Below, piece after piece: positions 18,881 to 28,611 of a stretch of 64,000 nucleotides of DNA; the stretch's first letter is position 1; each line of letters begins with the position of its first letter. The notes under the pieces are model-generated. The model was given only the letters and a program-made list of their open reading frames with translations. It searched no databases and was not told where the DNA came from. Both the position numbers and the translations under genes were made by a program. The DNA is from Trichomonas vaginalis G3 (lineage: Eukaryota; Parabasalia; Trichomonadida; Trichomonadidae): contig NC_067206.1 of the NCBI RefSeq assembly GCF_026262505.1, positions 6,972,879 through 7,036,878 on the forward strand. Direction: 5' to 3'.

Positions 18881-19084
18881 ATTGAAATATAATCAACAAG
18901 CAATCAATGTTATGAATCATCGCAAAGTATGTTGAAGAATTTATTTGATAATTTTTCTCTTGAACAAAACTTTTATGGGCAAAACATTTTGTGATTGTAT
19001 AATGAACGAATTATTGATCGATTACTTGTTAATATGCAGTAATTAAATATAAGTGAATAAGAAATCCTGAAAAAATGAAATTTA

Positions 19085-19215
19085 AATCCCAAATCCACAA
19101 CTGTTCATGAAGGTGATACTCCTCTACATTATGCACAATAAAATTTATTGAAAAAAGTATTGCAAACTTACTCATTTCTCATGGAATAGACACCAATTCA
19201 AATGATTACTATTGA
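19085..19215 (+). pseudogene. Ankyrin-repeat relic
   Basis: A stop-containing stretch encodes TVHEGDTPLHYAQ and, in another frame, SIANLLISHGIDTNSNDYY: about one ankyrin unit of the host family. The same relic is present in the other locus copy at 57541-57672. It is older than the duplication. The rest of 18881-19967 shows no gene. Confidence 0.7.
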
Positions 19216-19967
19216 AATATTTTTGAGTATTTACTTTCTATAATAACTTAAGGAATCAAACTACAATTAAATAATTTAAGAGGCCGAATCAAAAATAAAA
19301 TATAATCTTCACAATTTTAATATCAATCTTCTAATTCTGAAGATTATTAACTGTTCCGAGCCATAATTAATTACTGGTAATTGATTTTTTAGGGCCTACA
19401 TGCCTTGTGGAATCATTTTGTACCTTAGAATATGCAGGCATAATTAATTCAAAAGTCATTCATCACAAGAAACAAAAATGAAAATATTAATTATATATAG
19501 TTGTAATTTTATAGGGTTGTTAGATTCCCGACGATAGGTGTCTTGGAAGATTTGCCTGGTGTCATCATAGTGTCTTTAAATCAAAAATTTTATTTTGGAG
19601 TTAGTTTTATTGATTTTTCAATAAAAAACATTTCTAAAACAAGAAAATAAAACGATAAAATATTTATATTTTATATAAGGATCTTATATATTTAAAATAA
19701 ATATCATTTTATTTTTTTCATTGGTGTCTGTCAAACCATAATACACTATTCAAAAATTCAATGTGTCTTGCGGTTTCAAAAGACACCTTCAAATTGAACG
19801 ATAGCACAGACACTATTGAATTTTACCCATTTTATTTAGTTTTTACCCTTTTTATTTTTAAGAATTAATGACTGAAACAACCGTTTTGTTATGACCTCAA
19901 TCACTTTTATTTATTATTTTAAATATTATTTAATTTTATTATTTGAATAGGCCAACTTATATTTGAG

Positions 19968-21564
19968 TATAGATCCAAGGTGATGTGATTTTTGCATCCC
20001 TGGGATGGACGATACACCCAAAGTGTCACCTTTTTTGGGATAACATGAATTTTAAATATCATGAGAGTTCTGCAAACCATATGCACAATATCTATTCAGC
20101 CTGACTTCTTGTATATATGAGTTAGACTTCTTAAATATTGTGCTTGGCGCGATATAAGCATTTCCGAGATTACCATCGTGCTCTATAGTATGCTACTTCT
20201 CCCTGGTTCTAGCTCAGTTCCAAGGATATTGGCGTTCAAGGATTTGGCAAGGTCCTTCCGAAGTCTCTCATTCGATGAGAGATTTCGGAAGAATCTTGCC
20301 TTAAAGTACTCCAACTCTTGTTCTTTTGTTCCTAAATAGTGAGAAAAGTTATTTGACTACTTAAGGTAGAGATTATCCGAGGTCCTCATTTGATGAGAGG
20401 CCTCGGATAATCTCTGCCTTAAAATTGTACACTTGTAGTCCATGAGAGTGTAAGTATACATTGATAGGACAGCTTTCTTCTGAAGTCTTAGATTTGATGA
20501 GAACCTCAGAAGAAAACTGTCCTATTTTATAGTAAAAGGAGTTTCAGGAGCTCCAAAGCTCCCTTTCGTAAGGATTAGGAGCTTTGGAGCTCCTGGTTCG
20601 TAGATGTGTTTCGCATCTTTCATCAGCAAAGGACATTTACCATCTGGGACTCTGTTGATGGAGACTCAGGAGCTCCAAAGCTCCCTTTAGTAAGGATTAG
20701 AAGCTTTGAAGCTCCTGGTTCGTAGACGTGTTTCGCATCTTTCATCAGAAGAGGCCCAAATGGTAAATAGCCTCTGCTGATGAGCTTCAGGAGCTCCAAG
20801 GCTCCCTCTCGTAACGATTAGGAGCTTTGTAGCTCCTGAAGGTAAGGTAGGATTGCTCTGATCTCTAATCAGTAGATGCCATGCCTCATTATGAACTCTA
20901 CTGACAAGAGATCAAGAGCTCCAAGGACTCCCTTTTTAGTTAGTGGCGTTCTCACCATTCAGTAGGATTGCTGATCCTACTAATGAAGTGATCACTTAGT
21001 ATACGTTTTGAATAAATTGAATTTTTTTTTAGAATTTAGTATTTTTTATAGACATCACATGTATATTATAAATACATAAATATATTCTTTAATTCAAAAA
21101 ATTCAATTCGGTTTTGGGATGGGTATCCCAGCCCAAGTATTCAATTTTATTCAATTTTTTAAGAATTTTGGGTTGGGATGCCCAGACCAAAACAAGCTTT
21201 ATATTTTGATGTGTAGATACGTATGTGTGCATCATTGTTGTGTTATATATTATGTTTTTAATGAAAAAAAAATCTGGTTCAAAAAAATTATCACTAATTA
21301 GTTGATAATGATAAAGAAAAAATAGATAAATTGTATGTTTTGAGAGTATTTATCCACATTCACTCATATGAATTTCATTAAATAGTGTCTTTTTACTCAC
21401 CAAATTTATTTTGAATTATTGAAATCAAAGAAAAAAATCAGAAAAATTTCTCGAAATTTTTATTTTCAAAAAAATTTGGATTTTATATTGAAAACTGACA
21501 CCGGGAGGACGATAGGGCTGGGATTGGAGATACCCCGCTCACTTGGGAAAAATACGGATCTATA
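19968..21564. mobile_element. Non-autonomous inverted-repeat transposon, 1.6 kb
   Basis: The ends are TATAGATCC (19968-19976) and GGATCTATA (21556-21564), flanked on both sides by ATTTGAG (19961-19967 and 21565-21571). In the other locus copy the site is empty, with a single ATTTGAG (CTTATATTTGAGAAGCTC, read on the reverse strand near 56805). This proves insertion and a 7-bp target duplication. No transposase frame is present. The interior carries an array of about ten stem-loops (20246-20981). The superfamily is not assigned, since the terminal repeats are only 9 bp. Confidence 0.85.
20246..20981. other. Array of about ten stem-loops inside the 1.6-kb element
   Basis: Stem-loops lie at 20246-20300, 20361-20422, 20464-20525 (type I), 20545-20595, 20667-20717, 20785-20841 (type II), 20743-20782, 20856-20918 and 20961-20981, with a weaker one at about 20621-20660. 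Type I hairpins have stems of 22-27 bp with different sequences but the same loop, (G)ATTYGATGAG. Type II hairpins share the stem CAGGAGCTCCAARGCTCC and a CTTTMGTAASGATTA loop. Several stem differences are G-T or A-C pairs, so one strand would pair by wobble as RNA. Confidence 0.8.
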
Positions 21565-21807
21565 ATTTGAGAAGCTCAATTTGAGACCACTTAATACATT
21601 GAAATATCATAAATATTGAAATATTAAAAAGTGTATTTCAAAATATTGAAATTATAAAAATTTATAATACTGAAATTGAGACAAATTAATAAATTCAATG
21701 TGTTTTTTTTGAAATAACTCTCAAATATTATTTGTTTGTTTATTTAATGATGAATAAATATGATTGCTTTAGTCAATCATAAAAACTAATTTAAGTTTAA
21801 AATAATG

Positions 21808-23936
21808 AAGAGATTGGGACAAAGTTGCAATTCGGCACTTTTTGTAAAAAATGGGGTCATACTCATAATGAATAGAGACTTATAGCCAAGTCTTGATATC
21901 ATGCAGGGAGAATATACATTGATAAGCAATTATATTTTATAGTAGTAGTATTCAGAAATTCTTACAATTTACAATACAATTTTCAAAAATGGATAAAGAC
22001 TAATAGCCAAGTCTTGATATCATGCAGGGAGAATATACATAGATAAGCAATTATATTTTATAGTAGTAGTATTCAGAAATTCTTACAATTTACAATACAA
22101 TTTTCAAAAATGGATAAAGACTATAGCCAAGTCTTGATATCATGCAGGGAGAATATACATAGATAAGCAATTATATTTTATAGTAGTAGTATTCAGAAAT
22201 TCTTACAATTTACAATACAATTTTCAAAAATGGATAAAGACTAATAGCCAAGTCTTGATATCATGCAGGGAGAATATACATTGATAAGCAATTATATTTT
22301 ATAGTAGTAGTATTCAGAAATTCTTACAATTTACAATACAATTTTCAAAAATGGATAAAGACTATAGCCAAGTCTTGATATCATGCAGGGAGACTCTCTA
22401 CAAATACAAAAATTGATTATCATAAGGAAATACAAATTTATCAATTTTCATGTGAAAATTACATAAATTTGTTCTCCAATAAATAGCAATAATACTTTGA
22501 ATGTTATATTAAGTAATATAACTTCAGGTAAATAAGCTTACACTTCAAAAATATACTGTTTATTCATTAATTTTAAAAAAAGTCCAAATTATCTAATCTT
22601 GCTTACTCTTCCTTTAAACTTCTTTGTGCCAAATTTAATATTGCCTTTAAAGATGGAATAAGGACATTAGGTTCAATCCTTCGGCTTTCGACAATTTCCA
22701 AAATGTGTTGAATTAATTTCAAACATTCATCGTGTTTTGAAGCTCTTTGCTCAACAATCTGATTACCTGCCCTTGTAAGAATTCTTACTGCTCTTTCTTC
22801 ATTCAAAACATTAGCGACTTGAACCTTAATAATCGCATTTGGAATCACAACAGTGATGAGAGTTATGACGATGTCATCAATGCGCTCATTTTTCTTACCC
22901 AAGAAAAATGTTTGCTTTAATTGATGAAAGTGTGATTCCGCAATGTTATTCGTGGAATCACCTTCTCCACGATATAACATCATCCAATGTTCTTTGGTTC
23001 TTCTCCATTGTTTATCGAAATACTTCAAAGCGCGCGGTTCTTCTTCTTCTAACATTGTTGTCAAGAACTCATATGTTTCATCAGACTCTTCAGCCAGCTT
23101 TTCTGCATTCGTTGCATCTGCACGTAATGTCAAAAAGTCCATTGCTAAATAGAAGTTCTCAAAATTCTGTGGATTGTCAAAATAGCTTCCAACTTTTGCA
23201 CATGCGCGTAAAACATGCACAGCGCACCAACTGAGCCGCGCAAGAGGAAATCCGTCCTCAATTGCGCGAGCAATGTTTAGCGCACAGTCAGCGCTCCAAT
23301 GCTGTGGATCCAGGTGCGCAAACTCACAGAATTTCACCAAACATTCTTGAATTTTTTCAGATGTCTGAGGGTTCACTAAAAAATAGCAAAAGGGGAAAAT
23401 TGTGTTTTGACTTGTTTTCATTGTTACTGCAAACAATTGGATCTTTCCTTTAATTAAAGAATGAGTGGAATCGACGTGGAGAGGGTTATCAATGCTATGC
23501 ACCAATTCTTTTGCAGCAAAAGGTGCATATATGATTGTAAACTCGGAAAAATCTCCATTGTAATCAAATTGAACGAGATCATCTGGGCACTCTTCCTGTA
23601 AATTATTCAAAAATGCTTCCAAAGAAGTGTAAGGATCGTTTGATAATCTTTGTGCAATAATCTCATCAAGGCGATAAAATTTGTGCTTTAAAGCATCAGT
23701 AGACTGCGCGAAAAGTTTCATCGTTTCTTTGTTATTCGTATCAATTCCGAACTTATCAAAAAATGCTTTTTGAGCAAGAAATTGCTTTCCACCGTTTTTA
23801 ATATAAAGTTCGATCCATTTTTGATAAAATTTACTCGCGTAATGTGAACCCATTTCAACTCCTATATGATGGCAATGTTCTTCATTAACTTTGCTTATAG
23901 TAAACACTCCATTTTGTTCTTCAACCCTAAATTTTG
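21808..23936 (-). mobile_element. Mutator-like element remnant with transposase
   Basis: Similarity to the other locus copy stops at 21807 and, in the other orientation, restarts at 23937. The block between is foreign. It contains the tandem repeat 21881-22396 and the transposase part of the frame 22603-24879. Its left end begins around AAGAGATTGGGACAAAG. No matching inverted end is seen at 23936, so the right side, including the transposase N-terminus, is missing. Confidence 0.7.
21881..22396. repeat. 120-bp tandem repeat, about 4.3 copies
   Basis: Units start near 21881, 22001, 22121, 22241 and 22361, each with TAGCCAAGTCTTGATATCAT, CAGGGAGAATATAC, TAGTAGTAGTATTCAG and ATTTTCAAAAATGGATAAAG. 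Units are nearly identical. The last is cut after GCAGGGAGA. It is a subterminal repeat of the Mutator-like element. Confidence 0.9.
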
Positions 23937-24879
23937 CCTTTATATTACTTCGAACAGCTGTGATGAGATCCTTAATATTATTAATATGTCTTCTAATCGA
24001 AAGAGCTCGATTCATAATAACATATTTGGTTGGTTTTATGTCTAATGTTCGAAAATAAATTTTCAAATGATCAACAAGTTTTTGCAGAGGAACACCAAAG
24101 TGCATAAGATGTGGGCGACCTTCAATGGCAACAGCGAGAAGATCAGCATGGACCCATTCGTTATGTGTAAGATAGATATAACGACGAACACCAACTGCTT
24201 TAAGAACATCTTCACCAAATTTTCTTGTTTGTTCTGATAAGATGACAACACATTCTTCTAAGAAATCACTTGGAACTATCATCAAAGGAGATAAATAATC
24301 ATGGATAAAATGACCAAAATTATACATCCAATTATGTCCAAATACACATGCTTTATCACAGTCCAAAACAACAGGACCATCTCCATAAGCGCGAATTCCA
24401 ATTAGTGCTGAATCAAATGGAGGTCTAATTATATGATTGTCTATAGCAAACTCCCCAAATTCATTCGCATAAGCATTTTTGTAGATAGCGATTTTTCCTT
24501 TGAAATTATTCACAAAATCTTTAGTTTGATTTGTTGCATATCTAGGAACGTATCTAAGGTTTGAATAATATTTGCTGTATTGAATTTTGTCGGAGTTCTT
24601 TAAAAAACCAAAGAAGTTTCCGTCTGGAGGATTTTCGTATGTTAAATGCATAGGAATTAACTGATCTAAATATTCAGGATATAATCCATCTTTGATACCC
24701 TGAATTTTGACCGCTTTGTTGTGATTTAAAGTCAAATATTTATATTTTTCAACACAGTTAGTAAAAATTTGAATTCTTTTTAAGGTGAAATTAATATTTG
24801 GGCTGCCTTCTGATATAAGATTATAGCAAGAAAATAATATTATATATGGAACCAGCGAAGATAGAAGCTGACAAAGCAT
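22603..24879 (-). CDS. Chimeric frame: GT61-like N-terminus + Mutator transposase
   Basis: One open frame of 758 residues. Residues 1-314 are GT61-B (MLCQLLSSLVPYIILFSCYN signal anchor, CDKACVFGHNWMYNFGHFIH, SEQTRKFGEDVLKAVGVRRY), differing from the intact copy 55107-56411 by about two residues. At the junction (base 23937) it continues in frame as KAKFRVEEQNGVFTISKVNE, then a MULE transposase core: NPLHVDSTHSL (first D), HWSADCALNIARAIEDG with LSWCAVHVLRACAK (second D and CxxH), and STNNIAESHFHQLK (E). The transposase lacks its usual N-terminal zinc-binding part, and the GT61 part lacks its last 120 residues. The host promoter region with its TCATC element is kept. Whether the protein is made is unknown. 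It may be a chance open fusion produced by rearrangement. Confidence 0.8.
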   Translation of the reverse strand: MLCQLLSSLVPYIILFSCYNLISEGSPNINFTLKRIQIFTNCVEKYKYLTLNHNKAVKIQGIKDGLYPEYLDQLIPMHLTYENPPDGNFFGFLKNSDKIQYSKYYSNLRYVPRYATNQTKDFVNNFKGKIAIYKNAYANEFGEFAIDNHIIRPPFDSALIGIRAYGDGPVVLDCDKACVFGHNWMYNFGHFIHDYLSPLMIVPSDFLEECVVILSEQTRKFGEDVLKAVGVRRYIYLTHNEWVHADLLAVAIEGRPHLMHFGVPLQKLVDHLKIYFRTLDIKPTKYVIMNRALSIRRHINNIKDLITAVRSNIKAKFRVEEQNGVFTISKVNEEHCHHIGVEMGSHYASKFYQKWIELYIKNGGKQFLAQKAFFDKFGIDTNNKETMKLFAQSTDALKHKFYRLDEIIAQRLSNDPYTSLEAFLNNLQEECPDDLVQFDYNGDFSEFTIIYAPFAAKELVHSIDNPLHVDSTHSLIKGKIQLFAVTMKTSQNTIFPFCYFLVNPQTSEKIQECLVKFCEFAHLDPQHWSADCALNIARAIEDGFPLARLSWCAVHVLRACAKVGSYFDNPQNFENFYLAMDFLTLRADATNAEKLAEESDETYEFLTTMLEEEEPRALKYFDKQWRRTKEHWMMLYRGEGDSTNNIAESHFHQLKQTFFLGKKNERIDDIVITLITVVIPNAIIKVQVANVLNEERAVRILTRAGNQIVEQRASKHDECLKLIQHILEIVESRRIEPNVLIPSLKAILNLAQRSLKEE

Positions 24880-24960
24880 GTAAAAAGTGGCAGTGTGTCA
24901 AGATGAAACCTGCTCCCAAATTAATTTTAAAATTATAGTGTTGTTAAAAATATCAAAAAT

Positions 24961-25377
24961 TAGCGTTTTGAAGACACCATGGTGTCTTATAATTTTCCCT
25001 TCCTTATTGGCGTGTAGAAATAAATGCGCCAATAGATTGAAGAAGAAGAATTGTTTTTCTCTTAATGAACTTTAATCCTTTTGATATAAGAATATTAAAA
25101 ACATTCATATAATTTCGATTTCGTGTAATGCATGAAAAATAGCGTGACTTCATTTTTGACAGTTTACAAATGTAAAGTGTTGCATCCTTAAAAGCTTGGA
25201 AATATATAAATTCATGAATTATCTTGTATATTAATTGAAAATCCATAAAACCCTAACAATATTTTTTCTTAAAAAAAACTATAAAAATATAAATAAAATT
25301 AATCGTTAAATAAAAATATTTGATATTAGAATTTTATTGGAAAAATAAAAAACTTAATATTTTAAAGAAATACTTAA
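24961..25377. other. Interval without recognised gene
   Basis: This AT-rich stretch lies between the end of duplicated host sequence (24960) and the Kolobok end. It contains the 33-bp word 25129-25161, which recurs inverted at 54749-54781. The last four bases, TTAA, are the Kolobok target duplication. Confidence 0.6.
25129..25161 (+). repeat. 33-bp word repeated inverted at 54749-54781
   Basis: It starts TGCATGAAAAATAGCGTGAC. The inverted partner differs at one base. Outside the 33 bp the flanks differ. The pair encloses the whole Kolobok/Maverick nest and could be the ends of an older outer element. Confidence 0.75.
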
Positions 25378-25476
25378 GGGTATAGTCCACTAAAAATTTT
25401 TAAGTTTTGACAATGAAAATAAGCTCTGTGACCATGTAAATATATATCTATGCAAAACGAGAGGTTATGCCATAAT
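25378..25476 (+). repeat. Left terminal inverted repeat of the Kolobok element
   Basis: It runs from GGGTATAGTCCACTAAAAAT to GAGAGGTTATGCCATAAT. The right repeat reads in the opposite direction as GGGTATAGTAAACTC... up to GGAGAGGTTACGCCATAAT. Identity is roughly three quarters, with small gaps. Confidence 0.85.
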
Positions 25477-26699
25477 TTTTTTAGTTATCAAATTTTCCTT
25501 TTTTTGAGAGAAGTCTCTCAATAATTTGAGAAGAATCTTTGATATAAAGAGATACACATTTGTAGAACGAAGTAAGTGTTTTCCAAACATTTTATATGTT
25601 CATCCTGTATAACAATATAAAGCTGCATAGTGCCATCTTGTGCGTTTGCTATTTTATGTACTTTTCATTGAGATAATCCCTCTTCTCGGGTGATTTTAAC
25701 AGTCAACTCAATTTTAAAATAAAGATTTCATCAAAATGATTTCGAAATTCGGATATTGATTATATAAATAGCACTGTTAACATATTTTGGATGAGTAAAA
25801 AATACCTTGTTTTGTATGCATTTAGTACACCTTTATTTTTGATTAAAACTATAAAATTTTTATTCCTTATATAATAAATAGTATATGTTACATAAACATG
25901 AAATTCAATAGCATTCAATTTTGGATTTTTTAGATTTGGTAAATTTTAGAAGAAATAAAATCAGCAATCAAAATAAAGAAACTTTTTTTGTATCTTCTAT
26001 GATTACCTTTTGGTACTAAATTTTGCATTAATAAGTAAATTATCTGTATTATTCTGTGAGCACAAGCCCTCAGTTATGCTGGTAGTGAATGAGGAATCGT
26101 CATTTTGCGAAGAGAACGCGATTATTAAGGTAATTTTGAGAATTGTCTTGAATTATTTAAAATTAAAGTTAATTGAATAGGTAGGATAACTAGCCTTTGC
26201 TAAATTTGTATAATTTGACCTTATTCTAGTTGGATCTGAGAATATTTTGCTGAAATAATAAATTATATCGCCGATTTATGAAAATTTCTCTGATGGGACC
26301 GACTCGCTGAAACGTATTAGTGTTAATGGTAACTTGTCTGAATTTTCAAATTTTTTTCGAAATCCAAAAAATCACAAACAAAAGCATCAAAATTAGATTT
26401 GCATTTAAGGTTTTCATTTTTTTTTGGAAAATAAAAATATTTTTTCCCCAATAAAGTTTATTTTTACTTTTGAGAGGAATAGAAACGTTATTTTGGAATT
26501 TTGAAACGACAGAAATGTTCCATTTTTAATGTAGATTCTAAAATGGGGTCAAATTTTTGATTGAACCGTTATCCATTGAAAAACCTCGATTTTAAAATGT
26601 TATTCCAAAATATTCATCTAATGATATAGTATATATTTATTAATTATTACTTTTTATTCAATTTTCACTTTTGGCGGGATTTCATTTTTTTGTTGTTGT

Positions 26700-27992
26700 A
26701 TGGGCCATATTGTTCACCCAAAACGGAAAACAAAGGCAATGCATAACATTTTACTCCACGAACGTCGTCGACTCTCAGCGCGACAGATGCTTGGTGCTTG
26801 CATAATGACCGGAATGCCATATACAAAAGGTGCTCGCTTTCTTTCTCTTTGTGGAACTAAGCCCCCTGTGAAGAGTGGTGTCATGAGACAACAGAGATTT
26901 TGTGACGATAAGATTAGAAGACTTAAAAGTATTTCCCTAATGCTGTCGAGAAAGTCCTTCAGTGGTTACTTATCCATTGATGCAAGATGGACGCACAGGC
27001 GAAACTCGCCAAGTTGTACAGTAACTGCGCTCGATGCTGTCACAAAAAGAGTTCTTGCATGCGTGAACATCAACCATATTGGTGGAAACAGACAGCATGC
27101 TCAGTATTCCGGAGCTTCCAACAATATGGAAAGTGCTGGAACTCGAATCATCTTGAAGCAATTAAAGAAATACAATATCTTGAAAGATGTTAAAGAGATT
27201 ATTAAAGACCGAGATAACAAAAGTGTCTCTGTCTTTAAAGAATTTGGCGTCTCTCATCTTGAAAGATTCGATCCAGGTCATGTATCAAAAAATATCTCAA
27301 AAGATTTTACAAAGTTCTCAGCTTCTCATAAGACAGTTGAAGTTTTCAACGACAAGACTCAGAAGATTGAAAAAATAGAGAGACCTTTCTGGGGTCTGAA
27401 TGCAAGCCTAAGTATGTGGCTTTGGTCATGTTTTGCCGAAGAAAATATTGACAAACGTACGAAAATGTGGGAGAATTGTGTCTACCATTACGTAGGCAAT
27501 CATTCTTTTTGCGAACCGCACAATTACAAATGCTTTGAATGGCAAAAAGGTGTCAATTCGATCCAACTTCAATTCATGCTCTATGACTGGGTTCACAAAT
27601 GGACACCCATAGTTTCCAAAGTTTCTTCCATTGGATCTACCTGCATGAATGAAGCGTTTAACTCCAAAATTGCATGCTATTTGGACAAATCAAGAGCCTG
27701 GAAGAACATTAACATTAGAGTTAACGTTGCAATCTTAGAATGGAATGATCCAGAGCATTTTCTCGGAGATATACAAAAAGCATTACATCTTCCCCCACTT
27801 CCAGAAGATTGTGTCAAATCATTTGAAGAGAATTGTTACTCCAAAATGATATTGAAACAAAAAACTGTTACAAAAGGTTCTAAAAAACAGAACAAATACA
27901 AAAAATCCATTCAGAGTGTACCAGGAGGAGATTATCAAGTTTTCAAGTCCGAATGGGAATCAGAAGACGAAGACATTGATGACTTTGATTAA
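26700..27992 (+). CDS. Kolobok-type transposase
   Basis: An open frame of 430 residues. The catalytic region shows SGYLSIDARWTHRRNSPSCT (first acidic), VTALDAVTKRVLACVNI, GASNNMESAGTRIILKQLKK, VKEIIKDRDNKSVSVFKEFG (second acidic) and HLERFDPGHVSKNISKDF. This is the S-x-x-M-E ... D-R-D ... H-x-x-x-F-D-x-x-H-x-x-K-N order of the Kolobok superfamily. The C-terminal part has WVHKWTPIVSKVSSIG with CMNEAFNSKIACYLDKSRAW, the likely region of the last catalytic Glu (MNEAFN). It ends in an acidic tail (EWESEDEDIDDFD). The basic start (MGHIVHPKRKTKAMHNILLH) may be shortened relative to family members with an N-terminal THAP-type finger. The TTAA target duplication supports the assignment. It looks intact. 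Confidence 0.8.
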   Translation: MGHIVHPKRKTKAMHNILLHERRRLSARQMLGACIMTGMPYTKGARFLSLCGTKPPVKSGVMRQQRFCDDKIRRLKSISLMLSRKSFSGYLSIDARWTHRRNSPSCTVTALDAVTKRVLACVNINHIGGNRQHAQYSGASNNMESAGTRIILKQLKKYNILKDVKEIIKDRDNKSVSVFKEFGVSHLERFDPGHVSKNISKDFTKFSASHKTVEVFNDKTQKIEKIERPFWGLNASLSMWLWSCFAEENIDKRTKMWENCVYHYVGNHSFCEPHNYKCFEWQKGVNSIQLQFMLYDWVHKWTPIVSKVSSIGSTCMNEAFNSKIACYLDKSRAWKNINIRVNVAILEWNDPEHFLGDIQKALHLPPLPEDCVKSFEENCYSKMILKQKTVTKGSKKQNKYKKSIQSVPGGDYQVFKSEWESEDEDIDDFD

Positions 27993-28341
27993 CGAAAATT
28001 ACATTTTATTTATTGTTTTTGTTTTTAATTAAATTATTATTATGCTCATTTTCTTATTTTGATTTTTTCTCATTATGATATAAATAATTTATTAATGCAT
28101 TTATCCAATAATTATGCTATGATATTTTTATGCCTTATTTCATTTCTCTTATATTTGATAATCTGGTAAAATATAGTTCAGACTATAATCATTTTAGATT
28201 ATTGATATATTTATATAGGTTAGAATAAAATTAGTTTCATTTTCTACTTTTATTTTGAATTAATAATTTATAATATCAAATATTATGGCGTAACCTCTCC
28301 TTTAAAATATAGATATATATAGGCCTATAGAGTTTATTGGC

Positions 28342-28396
28342 AAAAAAAAAGGTAGTGGGGCTTCCAGGCACTTCGTGCCCTCTAGCCCCGAAGATG
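28342..28396 (+). repeat. Left terminal repeat of Mav-B with internal hairpin
   Basis: It includes AGTGGGGCTTCCAGG, the hairpin GGCAC-TTC-GTGCC (28367-28379) and CTAGCCCC. The right end (53471-53524) carries GGGGC-GCA-GCCCC (53488-53500) at the same place. Confidence 0.8.
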
Positions 28397-28611
28397 TTTA
28401 GTATAAATGAAGTTTTTATTCGGAAAATTGTTAGTCTTCTGGTGTGAATTCGGAGGACTCTTCTTCTTCCTCCATTGCTTCTAGGAAGAAGCCTTCTTCT
28501 GGGTCGAAAACATTATATAATGTTTCACTTTTCACAAATTATATATGTTTTCATGCTTTGTCACTTTTCTGTCACTTTTCAGGGAAAAAACATTTTTATT
28601 ATTATATATAA

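Noticed and set aside
21881-22396. Possible satellite or CRISPR array
   Set aside because: Units of 120 bp are alike over their entire length and lie inside a Mutator-like remnant; there are no spacers.
25004-25246. 80-residue minus-strand frame
   Set aside because: AT-rich non-coding stretch, no motif, partly covering the 33-bp inverted word.
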